DNA of 33,545 bases from JAAELZ01 sp047639475 (GTDB lineage Bacteria > Pseudomonadota > Gammaproteobacteria > Arenicellales > Poriferihabitantaceae), in the NCBI GenBank assembly GCA_047639475.1, contig JBLIOD010000029.1:1-33545 (forward strand), written 5' to 3'. The position numbers and the translations under genes were made by a program. The notes beneath the pieces were generated by a model. It was not told the DNA's origin and did not search any database. It saw only the letters and a list, made by a program, of their open reading frames with translations. Shown here in pieces: positions 1-8,252 of this stretch. Every line of letters starts with the position of its first letter. Within the stretch, counting starts at the first letter, position 1.

Positions 1-188
1 GCCAGAAACATAGAAAGGGTTTCGGTTGGAGGGAATAATCGCTCTCGATGATCAGGTAGTAGCTCTTCTAGCTGATCAAACAGTTTGGGCTCGGTTAGAA
101 AGTTAAAGAATTGAGTCGAATTACTGCCTTTAGCGTAATGACGGATGCGTTTATGTTGATAAGTTTGACGGGCTTGGGTAGGATGCAT
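1..188 (-). CDS. IS4-family transposase, N-terminal fragment (runs off window edge)
   Basis: Reading the minus strand from the ATG at 188 gives an open frame to the window edge that starts MHPTQARQTYQHKRIRHYAK and continues with FFNFLT, LFDQLEELLPDHRERLFPPT and ETLSMFL. This is the pattern I know from the N-terminal domain of IS4-type DDE transposases, which cut and paste the insertion sequence. Only about 62 residues are present and the DDE core lies outside the window, so intactness cannot be judged. The probable element end lies just upstream, around 283-312. Family assignment rests on motif memory, not on a search. Confidence 0.75.
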   Translation of the reverse strand, partial: MHPTQARQTYQHKRIRHYAKGSNSTQFFNFLTEPKLFDQLEELLPDHRERLFPPTETLSMFL

Positions 189-282
189 TGAGAGTTGGTT
201 ATTGATCGGTGCGATCAGGTTTTAGCGAACTAAATATTACCGCTTTAACCAACTCTTTATTTAGTTATTTCAATGGCTTAGC

Positions 283-312
283 CCTTAAGTCAGTGCCATT
301 CTTGTCTGACCC
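283..312. mobile_element. Probable terminal sequence of the IS4-type element
   Basis: On the minus strand this reads GGGGTCAGACAAGAATGGCA and continues into CTGACTTAAGG, about 95-125 bases ahead of the transposase start. Sequences of this type commonly lie at the ends of IS elements in gammaproteobacteria. The partner end lies outside the window, so neither the inverted repeat nor a target duplication can be confirmed. The 189-282 stretch between it and the transposase holds no gene that I can see. Confidence 0.4.
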
Positions 313-359
313 CTTTGAATTTATGGAGGATAATATCCATACGCAAGGAGGCAATCAAC

Positions 360-387
360 ACTCATGGGTAAATACCCGTTTATGAGT
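360..387. other. Nested inverted repeat (hairpin)
   Basis: ACTCAT (360-365) pairs with ATGAGT (382-387), and inside it GGGTA (366-370) pairs with TACCC (373-377). It stands next to the stronger hairpin at 397-430, between the IS4 fragment and the end of the subtilase gene. It may help transcription termination, but there is no U-run. Confidence 0.4.
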
Positions 388-396
388 AAATCAACC

Positions 397-430
397 TCAG
401 TCTCTTTAGCGCTGGCGCTAAAGAGACTGA
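397..430 (-). terminator. Perfect 16-bp inverted repeat, likely terminator of the subtilase gene
   Basis: The arms 397-412 and 415-430 are perfect reverse complements of 16 bases with a 2-base centre. The structure begins 3 bases past the stop codon of the minus-strand protease gene (434). No clean T-run follows on the minus strand, so it could be a terminator, a 3' stabilising hairpin or a protein-binding palindrome. The inverted repeat is directly visible; the role is inference. Confidence 0.6.
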
Positions 431-433
431 ATC

Positions 434-3400
434 TTAAAGACAAACAACCGATACACCACCGTTGGTCGATTTGATTACAATACACAAATCATCTACTTCC
501 AATTCACAGACATCGCCAACACCATTGTCGTTTGCATCAAGTTGATCGAAATTGGCTACCAACGGGCAGTTATCATCGTCGTCCAGCAAAGAATCATTGT
601 CGTCGTCGCCATCACAGGCATCGCCAAGAAAATCTGTATCACTGTTGAGTTGATCGGGATTCGCGTCAAACTGGCAATTATCCTCTAAGTTTTCTACGCC
701 ATCATGGTCATCATCATCGTCGTCGGTGACGTCCAGCGTATCGGTACCGGCGGCGTGTTCTGCAGCAGAGGCGGTAATGGTGACGTTTTGTGTGCCGTCC
801 ACAATCACATCGTCAACCACGGTGATATTAAAGGCAGCCGAGACATTTGCACCTGCCGCGATGGCAACCGAACTTGGCACGGTAGCTTCTGTTATATCAT
901 CGCTAGACAGGGTAACGGTTAAAGCCGAAGTCGTATTGCTATTGCGCGATACGGTGGCGGCGGTTGCGCCAGCACCTTCGCTAACTGAAGCTGCGACTAT
1001 GGACAGGGTTAGCCCCGCCGTATCATCGTCGGTGACGTCCAGCGTATCGGTACCGTCGGCGTGTTCTCTAGCAGAGGCAGAAATGGTGACGTTTTGTGTG
1101 CCGTCCACAATTGAATCGTTTACTGCATTCAGGTTAAACGCCGGTGAGGTCGTCTGTCCTGCCTCAATCGTTACGCTAGCTGGGATGGTGGCTTCTGTAG
1201 TGTCGTTGCTGGACAGAGAAACAAACAGCGCTGCGAGAGTATTGCTATTGCGTGACACGGTGGCGGTGGTGGCGGCTTCGCCGGCACCTTCGCTAACTGA
1301 AGCTGTGACTATCGACAGGGTTAGCACCGCCGTATCATCGTCGGTGACGTCCAGCGTATCCGTACCGGCGGCGTGTTCTGTAGCAGAGGCGGTAATGGTG
1401 ACATTTTGTGTGTCGTCCACAATTGAATCGTTTACTGCATTCAGGCTAAATGCCGGTGAGGTCGTCTGTCCTGCCTCAATCGTTACGCTAGCTGGCACGG
1501 TGGCTTCTGTAGTGTCGTCGCTGGACAGAGTAACGGTTAAAGCCAAAGTCGTATTGCTATTGCGCGATACGGTGGCGGTGGTAGCCACTGGGCCATCACC
1601 TTCACTCACGGAATCAGCAGTGATAACCAACGTAATTGCCGCCGTATCTGTGTCGATTACCGCAAGCGTATCAGTGCCGACGGCAAAACCAGTCGCAGAG
1701 GCCGTAACGGTGACCGTCTGGTTTCCGTCTACAAAGGCATCGTCGACGGCAGCGATATTAAATGGTTCTGAAGTAGTCTCTCCGGCAGCAATCGTGACCG
1801 CTGCCGGAACCGTTGCTTCACTTGTATCGTCGCTGACGAGGTCTACGGTCAAGGTTGCAGTAGTATCGGTATTACGGGTAACAGTGGCGGTGGTGCTGCC
1901 ATCTGTTTCGCTGATCAAGCCGGCAACGATAGACAGCGTTAAAGCAGGCGCCGACACAATGACTTGGACTCCAGTTGAACATTGATTAGAGGTAGACGAC
2001 TCGTCTGCTACCGCGTCTACACAGGCACCGACCCAATAAGTATCTATGGCGTTGATGCTTGCAGACTCAGATTGCGCCGAAGTAGCACCACCATCCAAGC
2101 TTGGCACTTCATCGGATGCAAGAAATGTATCCGCGGTTGAGATAACCTCGTCGTCCGAACGATAATAACGTAAAGTGGTGCTTGCCGCTGTTTCCGTTCC
2201 TTGATTTCTTACCGTCGCATTAATATCAAACGATTGTCCAGTTGTGACGCTATTGTCACTGACACTGGGCGATTCAACAACTAAATCCCAAATAGTGGTA
2301 GGCAAAGCAAGCACAGCGGCACCTAAGTCTACTCTTGGTTTAGTCAGACTGGCTTTTGAATCAGTGATCGACTGTCCATTTGTAACGAAATATTGTTGAA
2401 CTTCTGCGGGTGACAGGAACCGACCCATCTTTGCTTTGGCGGCTGATTGCAGCACGGCCGCAGCGCCAGCACTATAAGGTGCCGCCGCGGATGTACCGCC
2501 AAAACCGGTGGTGTAGTTATTATTCACGGAGTTACCTGTCCCTACAATGGTTGCAGTGTAAGCATTGTTCGACGGTGCAAAGATGGTTAAATTGGTATCA
2601 GAATTTGAGTACCCGGTAACTTGATCACTAGTGGTAGAGCCCGGAAAATAGGCTTCTGTACCGGCAGGGCAAGAAGCGTTTGGAGTCGTATCTAAGCAAG
2701 AAAGAGTTGACACACAGTTGCCAGGGTTACCAATATTGGCATCGTAGACTGCACCAACCGAATTAACGTGGGTAATACAGGCAGGCCAGCCCATCGCATC
2801 ACAATAACCATCGTTCCCAGAAGAAACAAAGTGCGTCATACCCGCGTTAACGCCGTTTAACGCCGCCTGCGTCATTGAGCTGTCTGTGGCGTTACAAGAA
2901 GACGTGTAGCGACCACCGCCAAAGCTAGTATTGACCACTAGAATTGGGTTGTTTGGGTCATCGTTTTGATGGGTAATTGCCCATTCCCACGCATCCACCA
3001 TATCAGCACTACTAGCTGAGCCAGTGTCTCCTGGACTTATCTTTAACCCATACAGTTTGGCATTCGGGGCAACCCCACCAATATAATCACCTACCGTATT
3101 CACATCACCCGCGACGATTCCGCCTACTGAAGTGCCATGTGAGCTGCCATTTGATGTGGGGCGGAAATTAGTGTCATCATCACCAAAATCATAACCGCCT
3201 AATACCTTGCCACCATCCAAATCAGGGTGGCTGTCGTCTATGCCGGTGTCAACAATTGCAACTGCCACTCCTGCACCTTTGTAGGTATTGCGGGTTGTGG
3301 TGCCGTTCATCACGCTAATGCCTTGAGTTAAATGTTGCGTGAGAATCAAGTTCTCCTCTATCAGTATTACTTTATCGCTTTGCAATAGATACTCGAGGCC

Positions 3401-3910
3401 GGCCAGGGTTACATTAGCGGCAATACCAAAAGAATAGGTAAATTGATTTGTTACTGTTATCGGCGCTATGGCTGAAGAATTATTCGCAGAAACACTGGCT
3501 GCGCTGTAGCCCTCAATGCCTACTCGAAAACTATCTAACTCAGTTTTTACTGATCTAGCCAACTTCGTTCTGATGTCAGGGTTGGACAAATTGTAATAAG
3601 GACCATTTACTTCAGATGAAGCTGAAGTCTTCACGTTTGACTGTACGCCACTCATCTCTAAGGAAAGTGCTGACAACTCCTGTGCTGCAACTGAATGTCT
3701 CAGGCTAAACACAACACTTATCGTAACTGAGCCGCTCTCAAACGCACTTAGCATTTGTGTGTCGTTTGATAATTTTGGATTCGATGCAATCGATTCTAGG
3801 TCTAGTTGATCCGTATTAACGCTCTCATCTGTTCCTACAGCGACGGCGGAGGCACTAACGATAACAACGTACAATAGGACTAAAAGCGTTGAAATTCGAT
3901 TTAAATTCAT
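434..3910 (-). CDS. Secreted subtilisin-like (S8) serine protease with CARDB, Calx-beta-like and TSP3 repeats
   Basis: A 1158-residue exported protease. Residues 1-25 form a signal peptide (LLVLLYVVIVSASA core). The S8 catalytic domain spans about 200-520, with Asp221 in VAIVDTGID, His258 in SSHGTSVGGI, oxyanion Asn365 in SSGNDG and Ser474 in GGTSAAAP. A CARDB-like domain follows (about 540-645), then four Calx-beta-like repeats of about 104 residues (about 650-1063), and an Asp-rich thrombospondin type 3 tail (about 1064-1130: DHDGVEN, DNCQFDANPDQ, DNCPLVANFDQ) of the kind that binds calcium. Several Cys pairs in the catalytic domain suggest disulfides. No sortase, GlyGly-CTERM or similar anchor is obvious at the C-terminus. 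It probably degrades protein outside the cell. Function within S8 is secure; the substrate is unknown. Confidence 0.93.
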   Translation of the reverse strand: MNLNRISTLLVLLYVVIVSASAVAVGTDESVNTDQLDLESIASNPKLSNDTQMLSAFESGSVTISVVFSLRHSVAAQELSALSLEMSGVQSNVKTSASSEVNGPYYNLSNPDIRTKLARSVKTELDSFRVGIEGYSAASVSANNSSAIAPITVTNQFTYSFGIAANVTLAGLEYLLQSDKVILIEENLILTQHLTQGISVMNGTTTRNTYKGAGVAVAIVDTGIDDSHPDLDGGKVLGGYDFGDDDTNFRPTSNGSSHGTSVGGIVAGDVNTVGDYIGGVAPNAKLYGLKISPGDTGSASSADMVDAWEWAITHQNDDPNNPILVVNTSFGGGRYTSSCNATDSSMTQAALNGVNAGMTHFVSSGNDGYCDAMGWPACITHVNSVGAVYDANIGNPGNCVSTLSCLDTTPNASCPAGTEAYFPGSTTSDQVTGYSNSDTNLTIFAPSNNAYTATIVGTGNSVNNNYTTGFGGTSAAAPYSAGAAAVLQSAAKAKMGRFLSPAEVQQYFVTNGQSITDSKASLTKPRVDLGAAVLALPTTIWDLVVESPSVSDNSVTTGQSFDINATVRNQGTETAASTTLRYYRSDDEVISTADTFLASDEVPSLDGGATSAQSESASINAIDTYWVGACVDAVADESSTSNQCSTGVQVIVSAPALTLSIVAGLISETDGSTTATVTRNTDTTATLTVDLVSDDTSEATVPAAVTIAAGETTSEPFNIAAVDDAFVDGNQTVTVTASATGFAVGTDTLAVIDTDTAAITLVITADSVSEGDGPVATTATVSRNSNTTLALTVTLSSDDTTEATVPASVTIEAGQTTSPAFSLNAVNDSIVDDTQNVTITASATEHAAGTDTLDVTDDDTAVLTLSIVTASVSEGAGEAATTATVSRNSNTLAALFVSLSSNDTTEATIPASVTIEAGQTTSPAFNLNAVNDSIVDGTQNVTISASAREHADGTDTLDVTDDDTAGLTLSIVAASVSEGAGATAATVSRNSNTTSALTVTLSSDDITEATVPSSVAIAAGANVSAAFNITVVDDVIVDGTQNVTITASAAEHAAGTDTLDVTDDDDDDHDGVENLEDNCQFDANPDQLNSDTDFLGDACDGDDDNDSLLDDDDNCPLVANFDQLDANDNGVGDVCELEVDDLCIVIKSTNGGVSVVCL
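722..1963 (-). repeat. Four tandem ~306-312 bp repeats encoding Calx-beta-like modules
   Basis: The block beginning GTCGGTGACGTCCAGCGTAT occurs at 722, 1028 and 1340, and a diverged version starts at 1652, giving periods of 306, 312 and 312 bases. Each unit encodes a module with the pattern SEGxG..TVSRNSNT..LTVTLSSDDTTEATVP, then a VTI-AGQTTSPAF segment, then NVTITASA and DTLDVTDDDTA. The first three units are close to identical in DNA over long stretches, which suggests recent expansion or gene conversion. Such repeats are assembly hazards. Confidence 0.85.
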
Positions 3911-4256
3911 ACCAATATTATCTTTTGTTAAAATAATCTAGCCAAAAACCTTCCAATTTTGCCCTTGGCACCAAGCAACAGAACGCCGACCAACAATACC
4001 AGCGACTGCGTGATTACAGTATCTCATATAAAAAAGTGAACAGGCCAAATACTCGAAACGATTGTTAAGCCTAAGTTACGCTTTATAAACTATTTTGTAG
4101 CGAGCCTACGCAAGCCAGTAGCTTAAAAGGCTTCAATGACCAGAAACAATCTTACTTTTATAGTATTTATTCTCCCTCAACTCTGCTGTAATCGCGCCCA
4201 ATTTGAAATCAGCCATTCATTATAGTGCTAACAAAGCTCTAGACCTTTACACCTGT
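3911..4256. other. Intergenic region between divergent genes
   Basis: This AT-rich stretch must hold the promoters of both the subtilase (leftward) and the EamA transporter (rightward). I see no RNA gene, convincing ORF or strong operator. Part of it (4203-4256) can be read as an in-frame TTG-initiated extension of the transporter, which I do not favour. Confidence 0.5.
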
Positions 4257-5126
4257 ATGAAATCCTCAAACATAAAAGCCGCCTGCATGATCGTGTTAGC
4301 CATGTTTTTGCTAACACTAAACGACTCTGCCGCAAAACTCGCCAGCGAACACACTTCCGTCAGCCAATTACTGTTTGTGCGGGGCTGCATTGCCATTGCG
4401 CTCTTTTCGGTTTATCTCACCGTTATTAAACAACCGATTTTTACCAAAGATGTTTTGAATAAACACAACCTCATTCGGGGTCTATGTGAAGTGGGCGCCA
4501 CCAGTTGTTTTGTCTATACCTTGTCGAAAGCACCCATCGCGTTGGCATCTACGCTGTTATGGATATCGCCATTTTTTATGACCCTCTTCGCGGCGATGTT
4601 TTTGGGTGAGAAAGTAAAGGCCTTGCGCTGGCTCGCGGTTATTGTTGGCTTTAGCGGTATGTTGTTTGTCACGCAGCCGCTGGGGAAAGCCTTTCAACCT
4701 GTGTTGTGGCTAACGGTAGGCGCTGCCGTATTTTTAGCGATCCGTGATCTAACCACCGCCAAAATGCCAGCCCAAATTCACACGGCCCACGTGACGTTTA
4801 CTGCCACTATTTTGGTGACATTGTTTAGCGCCGTGATAGCAATACCAAACTGGCAGCCATTGGGCATGACTGAAATAGGTTTGCTCACATTAAGCGCCAT
4901 TCTAATTAACGCTTCTTTTCTAGTTCATATCAGCGCCATTCGAATTGGCGAACTGTCTTTTGTCGCCCCGTTTACATTTAGCAATATCGTGTTTGCCGTC
5001 ATCATGGGCTACCTCGTTTGGGGAGATGTGCCCAATTTGATGATGGTTTTCGGCGTCTGTTTAATTGTCGCTGCGTGCACCTATTTGCTAAAAAGCAATG
5101 AAGCTCCCAGTAACAAAACAAATTAA
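4257..5126 (+). CDS. EamA/DMT-superfamily transporter
   Basis: An integral inner-membrane permease of about 289 residues and roughly ten hydrophobic segments, with the two tandem EamA halves usual for drug/metabolite transporters. Visible family features are an early helix after MKSSNIKAACMIVLAMFLLT, LLFVRGCIAIALFSVY, and LWISPFFMTLFAAMFLGEKV closing the first half. I chose the ATG at 4257 because it places the first membrane helix about 8 residues in; the frame also opens at a TTG at 4203 without a better ribosome site. The gene converges with dddP, the stops being only 5 bases apart. The substrate cannot be read from sequence; beside a DMSP lyase, organic-osmolyte or metabolite export/import is possible. 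Confidence 0.85.
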   Translation: MKSSNIKAACMIVLAMFLLTLNDSAAKLASEHTSVSQLLFVRGCIAIALFSVYLTVIKQPIFTKDVLNKHNLIRGLCEVGATSCFVYTLSKAPIALASTLLWISPFFMTLFAAMFLGEKVKALRWLAVIVGFSGMLFVTQPLGKAFQPVLWLTVGAAVFLAIRDLTTAKMPAQIHTAHVTFTATILVTLFSAVIAIPNWQPLGMTEIGLLTLSAILINASFLVHISAIRIGELSFVAPFTFSNIVFAVIMGYLVWGDVPNLMMVFGVCLIVAACTYLLKSNEAPSNKTN

Positions 5127-5131
5127 AGCCG

Positions 5132-6475
5132 CTAGTCAGCCAATAAATTTGCTTCGAAAGGGAATCTGGTTAAGTTCTCGTATCCCGTTTCGGTAATGAT
5201 CACTTGGTCTTCCAGTTTAACGCCTTCACGTCCGCCATCTGAGCCGACATAGGCTTCCACGCATAAGGCCATGCCCGGTTCAAATGTGAGATCGTAGCCA
5301 CAGGAATCGACATCTTCAGGATAACGCACACTGGGATATTCGTCGCACAAACCGACGCCGTGCATCATTACGCCATAACGGCCCTTACGAAACTCTTGCG
5401 GTAATCTATGCCCATTATGTGTGATATCAAATGCAGTGGTGCCCGGCTTTAGCATTTCCATATTGGTTAGAATGTGCTCATGCGCTATTTTATAGATGCG
5501 TTTTTGCTCTGTAGTCGGCTCAACATCGCCAATTAGAAAAGTACGTGACAGGTCGGCGCAGATTCCGTATGGGCCGATAAGGTCGGTATCATAAGCCAGT
5601 AAATCACCGGCTTGCACCACGCGCGGACCCGATTCTTGAAACCAAGGGTTGGTGCGTGGCCCTGAAGACAAAATACGGCATTCTATCCATTCACCACCGC
5701 GGCGGATATTCTCCGCATGCAGCACAGACCAGATATCATTTTCACTTAAACCCGGTTCAGCCACAGCATGCATTGCTGCCATCGCAATCTCTGTCGACGC
5801 GATTGAGCAGCGCATGGCGTTTATTTCATCTGGGCCTTTGATCAGCCGGGCATGCTCCATCACGGCTTGGCCATCTGAAATCTCAAACCCCAATTTATCC
5901 AATGCACGTAAGCCGACAATTTCTATTTTATCGATGGCGATTCGCTTGTTGTCGCCTCCGTGCTGTTTAACAACACTCTGCAACTCATCAGCAAAAAGAC
6001 CGGCATGCTCTTCTAAGCGATCACCGCTCTCAAAATAAAAAAACGAAGCGCCATGGCGTAATTCTTTTACCAGTGGTAAATGCGCGGAAAGGTGTTCACA
6101 ACTATGAAAATCCCATAAGGTGATATGCCCACTTGCCGCCACGTAACAAGCTCGCCCATGGTTATGGGTTATCCAAAGTTGCATATTGGTGCTATCGGTG
6201 GCGTAGCGAATATTGAGTGGGTCAAACAACAGCGCACCGGCTAAATCTCTTTTGTTTAGCTCTTTAACGATTCGCTCAAGGCGAAATTCCCGCATGGTGC
6301 TTAGGTTCGGCAAAGTTAAACCCAAAGCTTCCCATTCATTGATAGCAAGATCAGTGGGCCCGATTTCTACTCGGTCATTATCGTTGGGCGACCCATCTGG
6401 CTTAACGTGCCCTCCTCTTCTTCTGGTGGGGTCAATTTTCTTATTAGAGGGTGTGAAGTTAAATGGATAGTTCAT
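5132..6475 (-). CDS. dddP: DMSP lyase DddP (M24 metallopeptidase fold)
   Basis: Cleaves dimethylsulfoniopropionate to dimethyl sulfide and acrylate in the cytoplasm. At 447 residues it has the size of known DddP and shows its signature text: KIDPTRR near residue 13, NDNDRVEIGPT (31-41), LLFDPLNIRYATDSTNMQLW (82-101) and RLIKGPDEINAMR. The metal-site set is complete: Asp296, Asp298, Asp308, His372, Glu407 and Glu422. Tyr367 and Asp378 (in HGVGLCDEY) match the catalytic residues of Roseovarius DddP, offset by one as I recall that numbering. These features separate it from ordinary M24 Xaa-Pro peptidases. No dddA/C, prpE, acuI or dmdA gene is adjacent, so downstream acrylate processing must be encoded elsewhere. 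The gene stands alone behind a terminator and probably has its own promoter at 6476-6570. Confidence 0.93.
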   Translation of the reverse strand: MNYPFNFTPSNKKIDPTRRRGGHVKPDGSPNDNDRVEIGPTDLAINEWEALGLTLPNLSTMREFRLERIVKELNKRDLAGALLFDPLNIRYATDSTNMQLWITHNHGRACYVAASGHITLWDFHSCEHLSAHLPLVKELRHGASFFYFESGDRLEEHAGLFADELQSVVKQHGGDNKRIAIDKIEIVGLRALDKLGFEISDGQAVMEHARLIKGPDEINAMRCSIASTEIAMAAMHAVAEPGLSENDIWSVLHAENIRRGGEWIECRILSSGPRTNPWFQESGPRVVQAGDLLAYDTDLIGPYGICADLSRTFLIGDVEPTTEQKRIYKIAHEHILTNMEMLKPGTTAFDITHNGHRLPQEFRKGRYGVMMHGVGLCDEYPSVRYPEDVDSCGYDLTFEPGMALCVEAYVGSDGGREGVKLEDQVIITETGYENLTRFPFEANLLAD

Positions 6476-6501
6476 CGTGCGTTGAATTTGTTGTTATAGA
6501 T

Positions 6502-6515
6502 AGTAATGTATTACT
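6502..6515. promoter_or_regulatory. Small dyad upstream of dddP, possible operator
   Basis: AGTAAT (6502-6507) and ATTACT (6510-6515) form a perfect 6-bp dyad with a 2-base spacer, about 27 bases ahead of the dddP start and close to a TATAAC stretch that could be a -10 element. Binding of a regulator is inference only. Confidence 0.3.
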
Positions 6516-6570
6516 TGTCCCCGCGACGTGTCACTAAATATTTGAAGCAATTACATGGATATTTATCAAC

Positions 6571-6593
6571 AAAAAACCCGGCGAGTAGCCGGG
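6571..6593 (-). terminator. Rho-independent terminator after the AA_synth gene
   Basis: CCCGGC (6577-6582) and GCCGGG (6588-6593) form a GC-rich stem with a 5-base loop; on the minus strand it is followed by a run of six T (6571-6576). It lies about 30 bases past the stop at 6624 and separates that transcript from dddP. Confidence 0.85.
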
Positions 6594-6623
6594 CTTAATG
6601 CAGAAATACTTAACTTGAACCGA

Positions 6624-7223
6624 TTAACCAGCTGGCTTATCAAGGTCGTGACCCAATTCAGCCAAGTCTTGATGTCGATCACCAATTCGATGATGTGGAC
6701 GCCCACCAATTGAGCCGCCTAATGCAATCACAATCTCATCGTGCGCAGGCGCATCATTGATAGAAAACTGAATGGTTAGGTAATGAGAACGCATCGAAGC
6801 ATCGTCCTTATGCATTAACGGGATCATGATCGGTGCATTTGCAGGCCCGCGAATATTGGTGAAGGACAAATAGCTCTGTGCGCCCACTGCGTTTCTGTAG
6901 TGATTACCAAAGTGCAGGGTATGAATCAAACCCGAACAATGCTCGATTTCGCCATCAGTGCCGACAATGGCGGCTTTGCCATAGGCTTCAACCGCTGCGC
7001 CGCTGCCTGCCATTTCTAGCATTGCTTCGGTTAATGCCTCGCCTAATACCGGACCACATGAACGAATTTCTGGGCTTAAGTCTTCAACAAAGCCTTTGCC
7101 TGCCCATGGATTCTTGATAACCGCAGCAGCTGCAAATAATTGCAAAGGTTTAGCAGCAGTTTTACCCCCTTCTATTAAAGTCGTTTCGTGATACTTAACA
7201 ATTTTGCGAATTTCTAAACTCAT
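6624..7223 (-). CDS. Amino acid synthesis family protein (AA_synth, PF06684-like)
   Basis: A 199-residue soluble protein that matches the AA_synth/DUF1185 family as I know it: MSLEIRKIVKYHET at the start, AAVIKNPWAGKGFVEDLSPE (31-50), GKAAIVGTDGEIEHCSGLIH, FTNIRGPANAPIMIPLMHKDD and a C-terminal DEIVIALGGSIGGRPHHRIGD. The family is often found beside amino-acid and amidohydrolase catabolic genes, but its biochemical role is not established. An upstream EamA transporter (7338-8216) lies 114 bases away on the same strand, and a strong terminator follows. Length is normal and no lesions are seen. Confidence 0.85.
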   Translation of the reverse strand: MSLEIRKIVKYHETTLIEGGKTAAKPLQLFAAAAVIKNPWAGKGFVEDLSPEIRSCGPVLGEALTEAMLEMAGSGAAVEAYGKAAIVGTDGEIEHCSGLIHTLHFGNHYRNAVGAQSYLSFTNIRGPANAPIMIPLMHKDDASMRSHYLTIQFSINDAPAHDEIVIALGGSIGGRPHHRIGDRHQDLAELGHDLDKPAG

Positions 7224-7337
7224 TTTCTTACCTTAATTCTGATCAATAATTAGCGCGATAGTATCCTAACCCTCGTAGATGAAAAACTTATTTATCTGTA
7301 TCGCCTTAAACTTTAAGTTGTTCACTAGACTTATGAG

Positions 7338-8216
7338 CTACTTTGTTTTTTTAACCACCAAATAAACACCGAATACCGTAATTACCATAGCAACGATTGA
7401 CCAAAGTGTCAGCTTCTCACCAAATAGTAACCAAGCTTCTACGCTAACAACCGGTGCCACAAGATAAAAATAACTAACTACTTTGGTCGCCTCTCCTTCT
7501 CGAATCATGTACATCAGCAGTAACACGGCTGAAAGTGACAAGCCAAAGATCAGCCAAAGCAATGCCATAATTAACTGCGGGTGCCATACGACTTCTCGCG
7601 TTTCAAAGCTCCAGGCCAACACCGCCATCAAAATAGCAGTGCTAACGTACTGCCAAAATGACCCCGCTAGCAAGCTCACCCCACCGCCGAAACGCTTTTG
7701 ATACAGCGTGCCTACTGAAATGGATACCAAAGCAACCAAGCTTGCACTCAGCGCCAACCAATTGAATTCATAACTGCCATCACAACTGGTTAAAACCACC
7801 ACCGCTGTCATACCGATAAAACCGATCATCAGCCCTAGCCATTGCGTTGCTGTCAGGCGATTACCCATCCACATCCAAGCGATAAAGGCGGTGAGTATGG
7901 GCTGTAGGCCAACAACAATGGCTGTGATGCCCGCAGGCATATCCCATTTAATAGCGGCAAATACCGCCCCTAGATAAAAGCCATGTATTAGCGCTCCCGA
8001 CACCATTTGATGTCGGATTTGGCTTAAGTTTGGCCATTCAACTTTAAAGACAAGGCATAGCGCAAAAAACAAACACACTGTAATAGACATCCTTATACAC
8101 AGCAGAAAAAATGGCTCTATATAAGGCAGCGCATACTTCGCCCCGATAAACCCAGTGCTCCACAACAGCACGAAGACAACGGGCACAACATTAGTTAATC
8201 GTGAATGGATAACCAT
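7338..8216 (-). CDS. EamA/DMT-superfamily transporter
   Basis: A second inner-membrane EamA-type permease of 292 residues and about ten hydrophobic segments, clearly distinct in sequence from the one at 4257. Visible family text includes VPVVFVLLWSTGFIGAKYAL near the N-terminus, PAGITAIVVGLQPILTAFIA closing the first repeat, and LVAPVVSVEAWLLFGEKLT in the second. It lies between the AA_synth gene and a small DUF1801 gene, all leftward. Substrate unknown; amino-acid or osmolyte-like metabolites would fit the neighbours. Confidence 0.87.
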   Translation of the reverse strand: MVIHSRLTNVVPVVFVLLWSTGFIGAKYALPYIEPFFLLCIRMSITVCLFFALCLVFKVEWPNLSQIRHQMVSGALIHGFYLGAVFAAIKWDMPAGITAIVVGLQPILTAFIAWMWMGNRLTATQWLGLMIGFIGMTAVVVLTSCDGSYEFNWLALSASLVALVSISVGTLYQKRFGGGVSLLAGSFWQYVSTAILMAVLAWSFETREVVWHPQLIMALLWLIFGLSLSAVLLLMYMIREGEATKVVSYFYLVAPVVSVEAWLLFGEKLTLWSIVAMVITVFGVYLVVKKTK

Positions 8217-8232
8217 GTTTTAAGATGCCAAA

Positions 8233-8252
8233 GGGCGCCTGATTAGGCGCCC
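8233..8252 (-). terminator. GC-rich hairpin overlapping the DUF1801 stop codon
   Basis: GGGCGCC (8233-8239) pairs with GGCGCCC (8246-8252) around the TAA at 8243-8245. On the minus strand it is followed by CTTTGGCATCTTAAAAC, not a full T-run, so it may act as a weak or attenuating terminator before the EamA gene that starts at 8216. Confidence 0.4.

Noticed and set aside
726..1985. A 419-codon open frame on the plus strand opposite the subtilase
   Set aside because: It is antisense to the Calx-beta-like repeats; its repetitive Val/Ser/Thr text merely mirrors the repeat DNA, and it has no ribosome site or known domain.
4203..4256. N-terminal extension of the EamA transporter from a TTG
   Set aside because: It adds 18 residues ahead of the first membrane helix without a better ribosome site; the ATG at 4257 is more natural.
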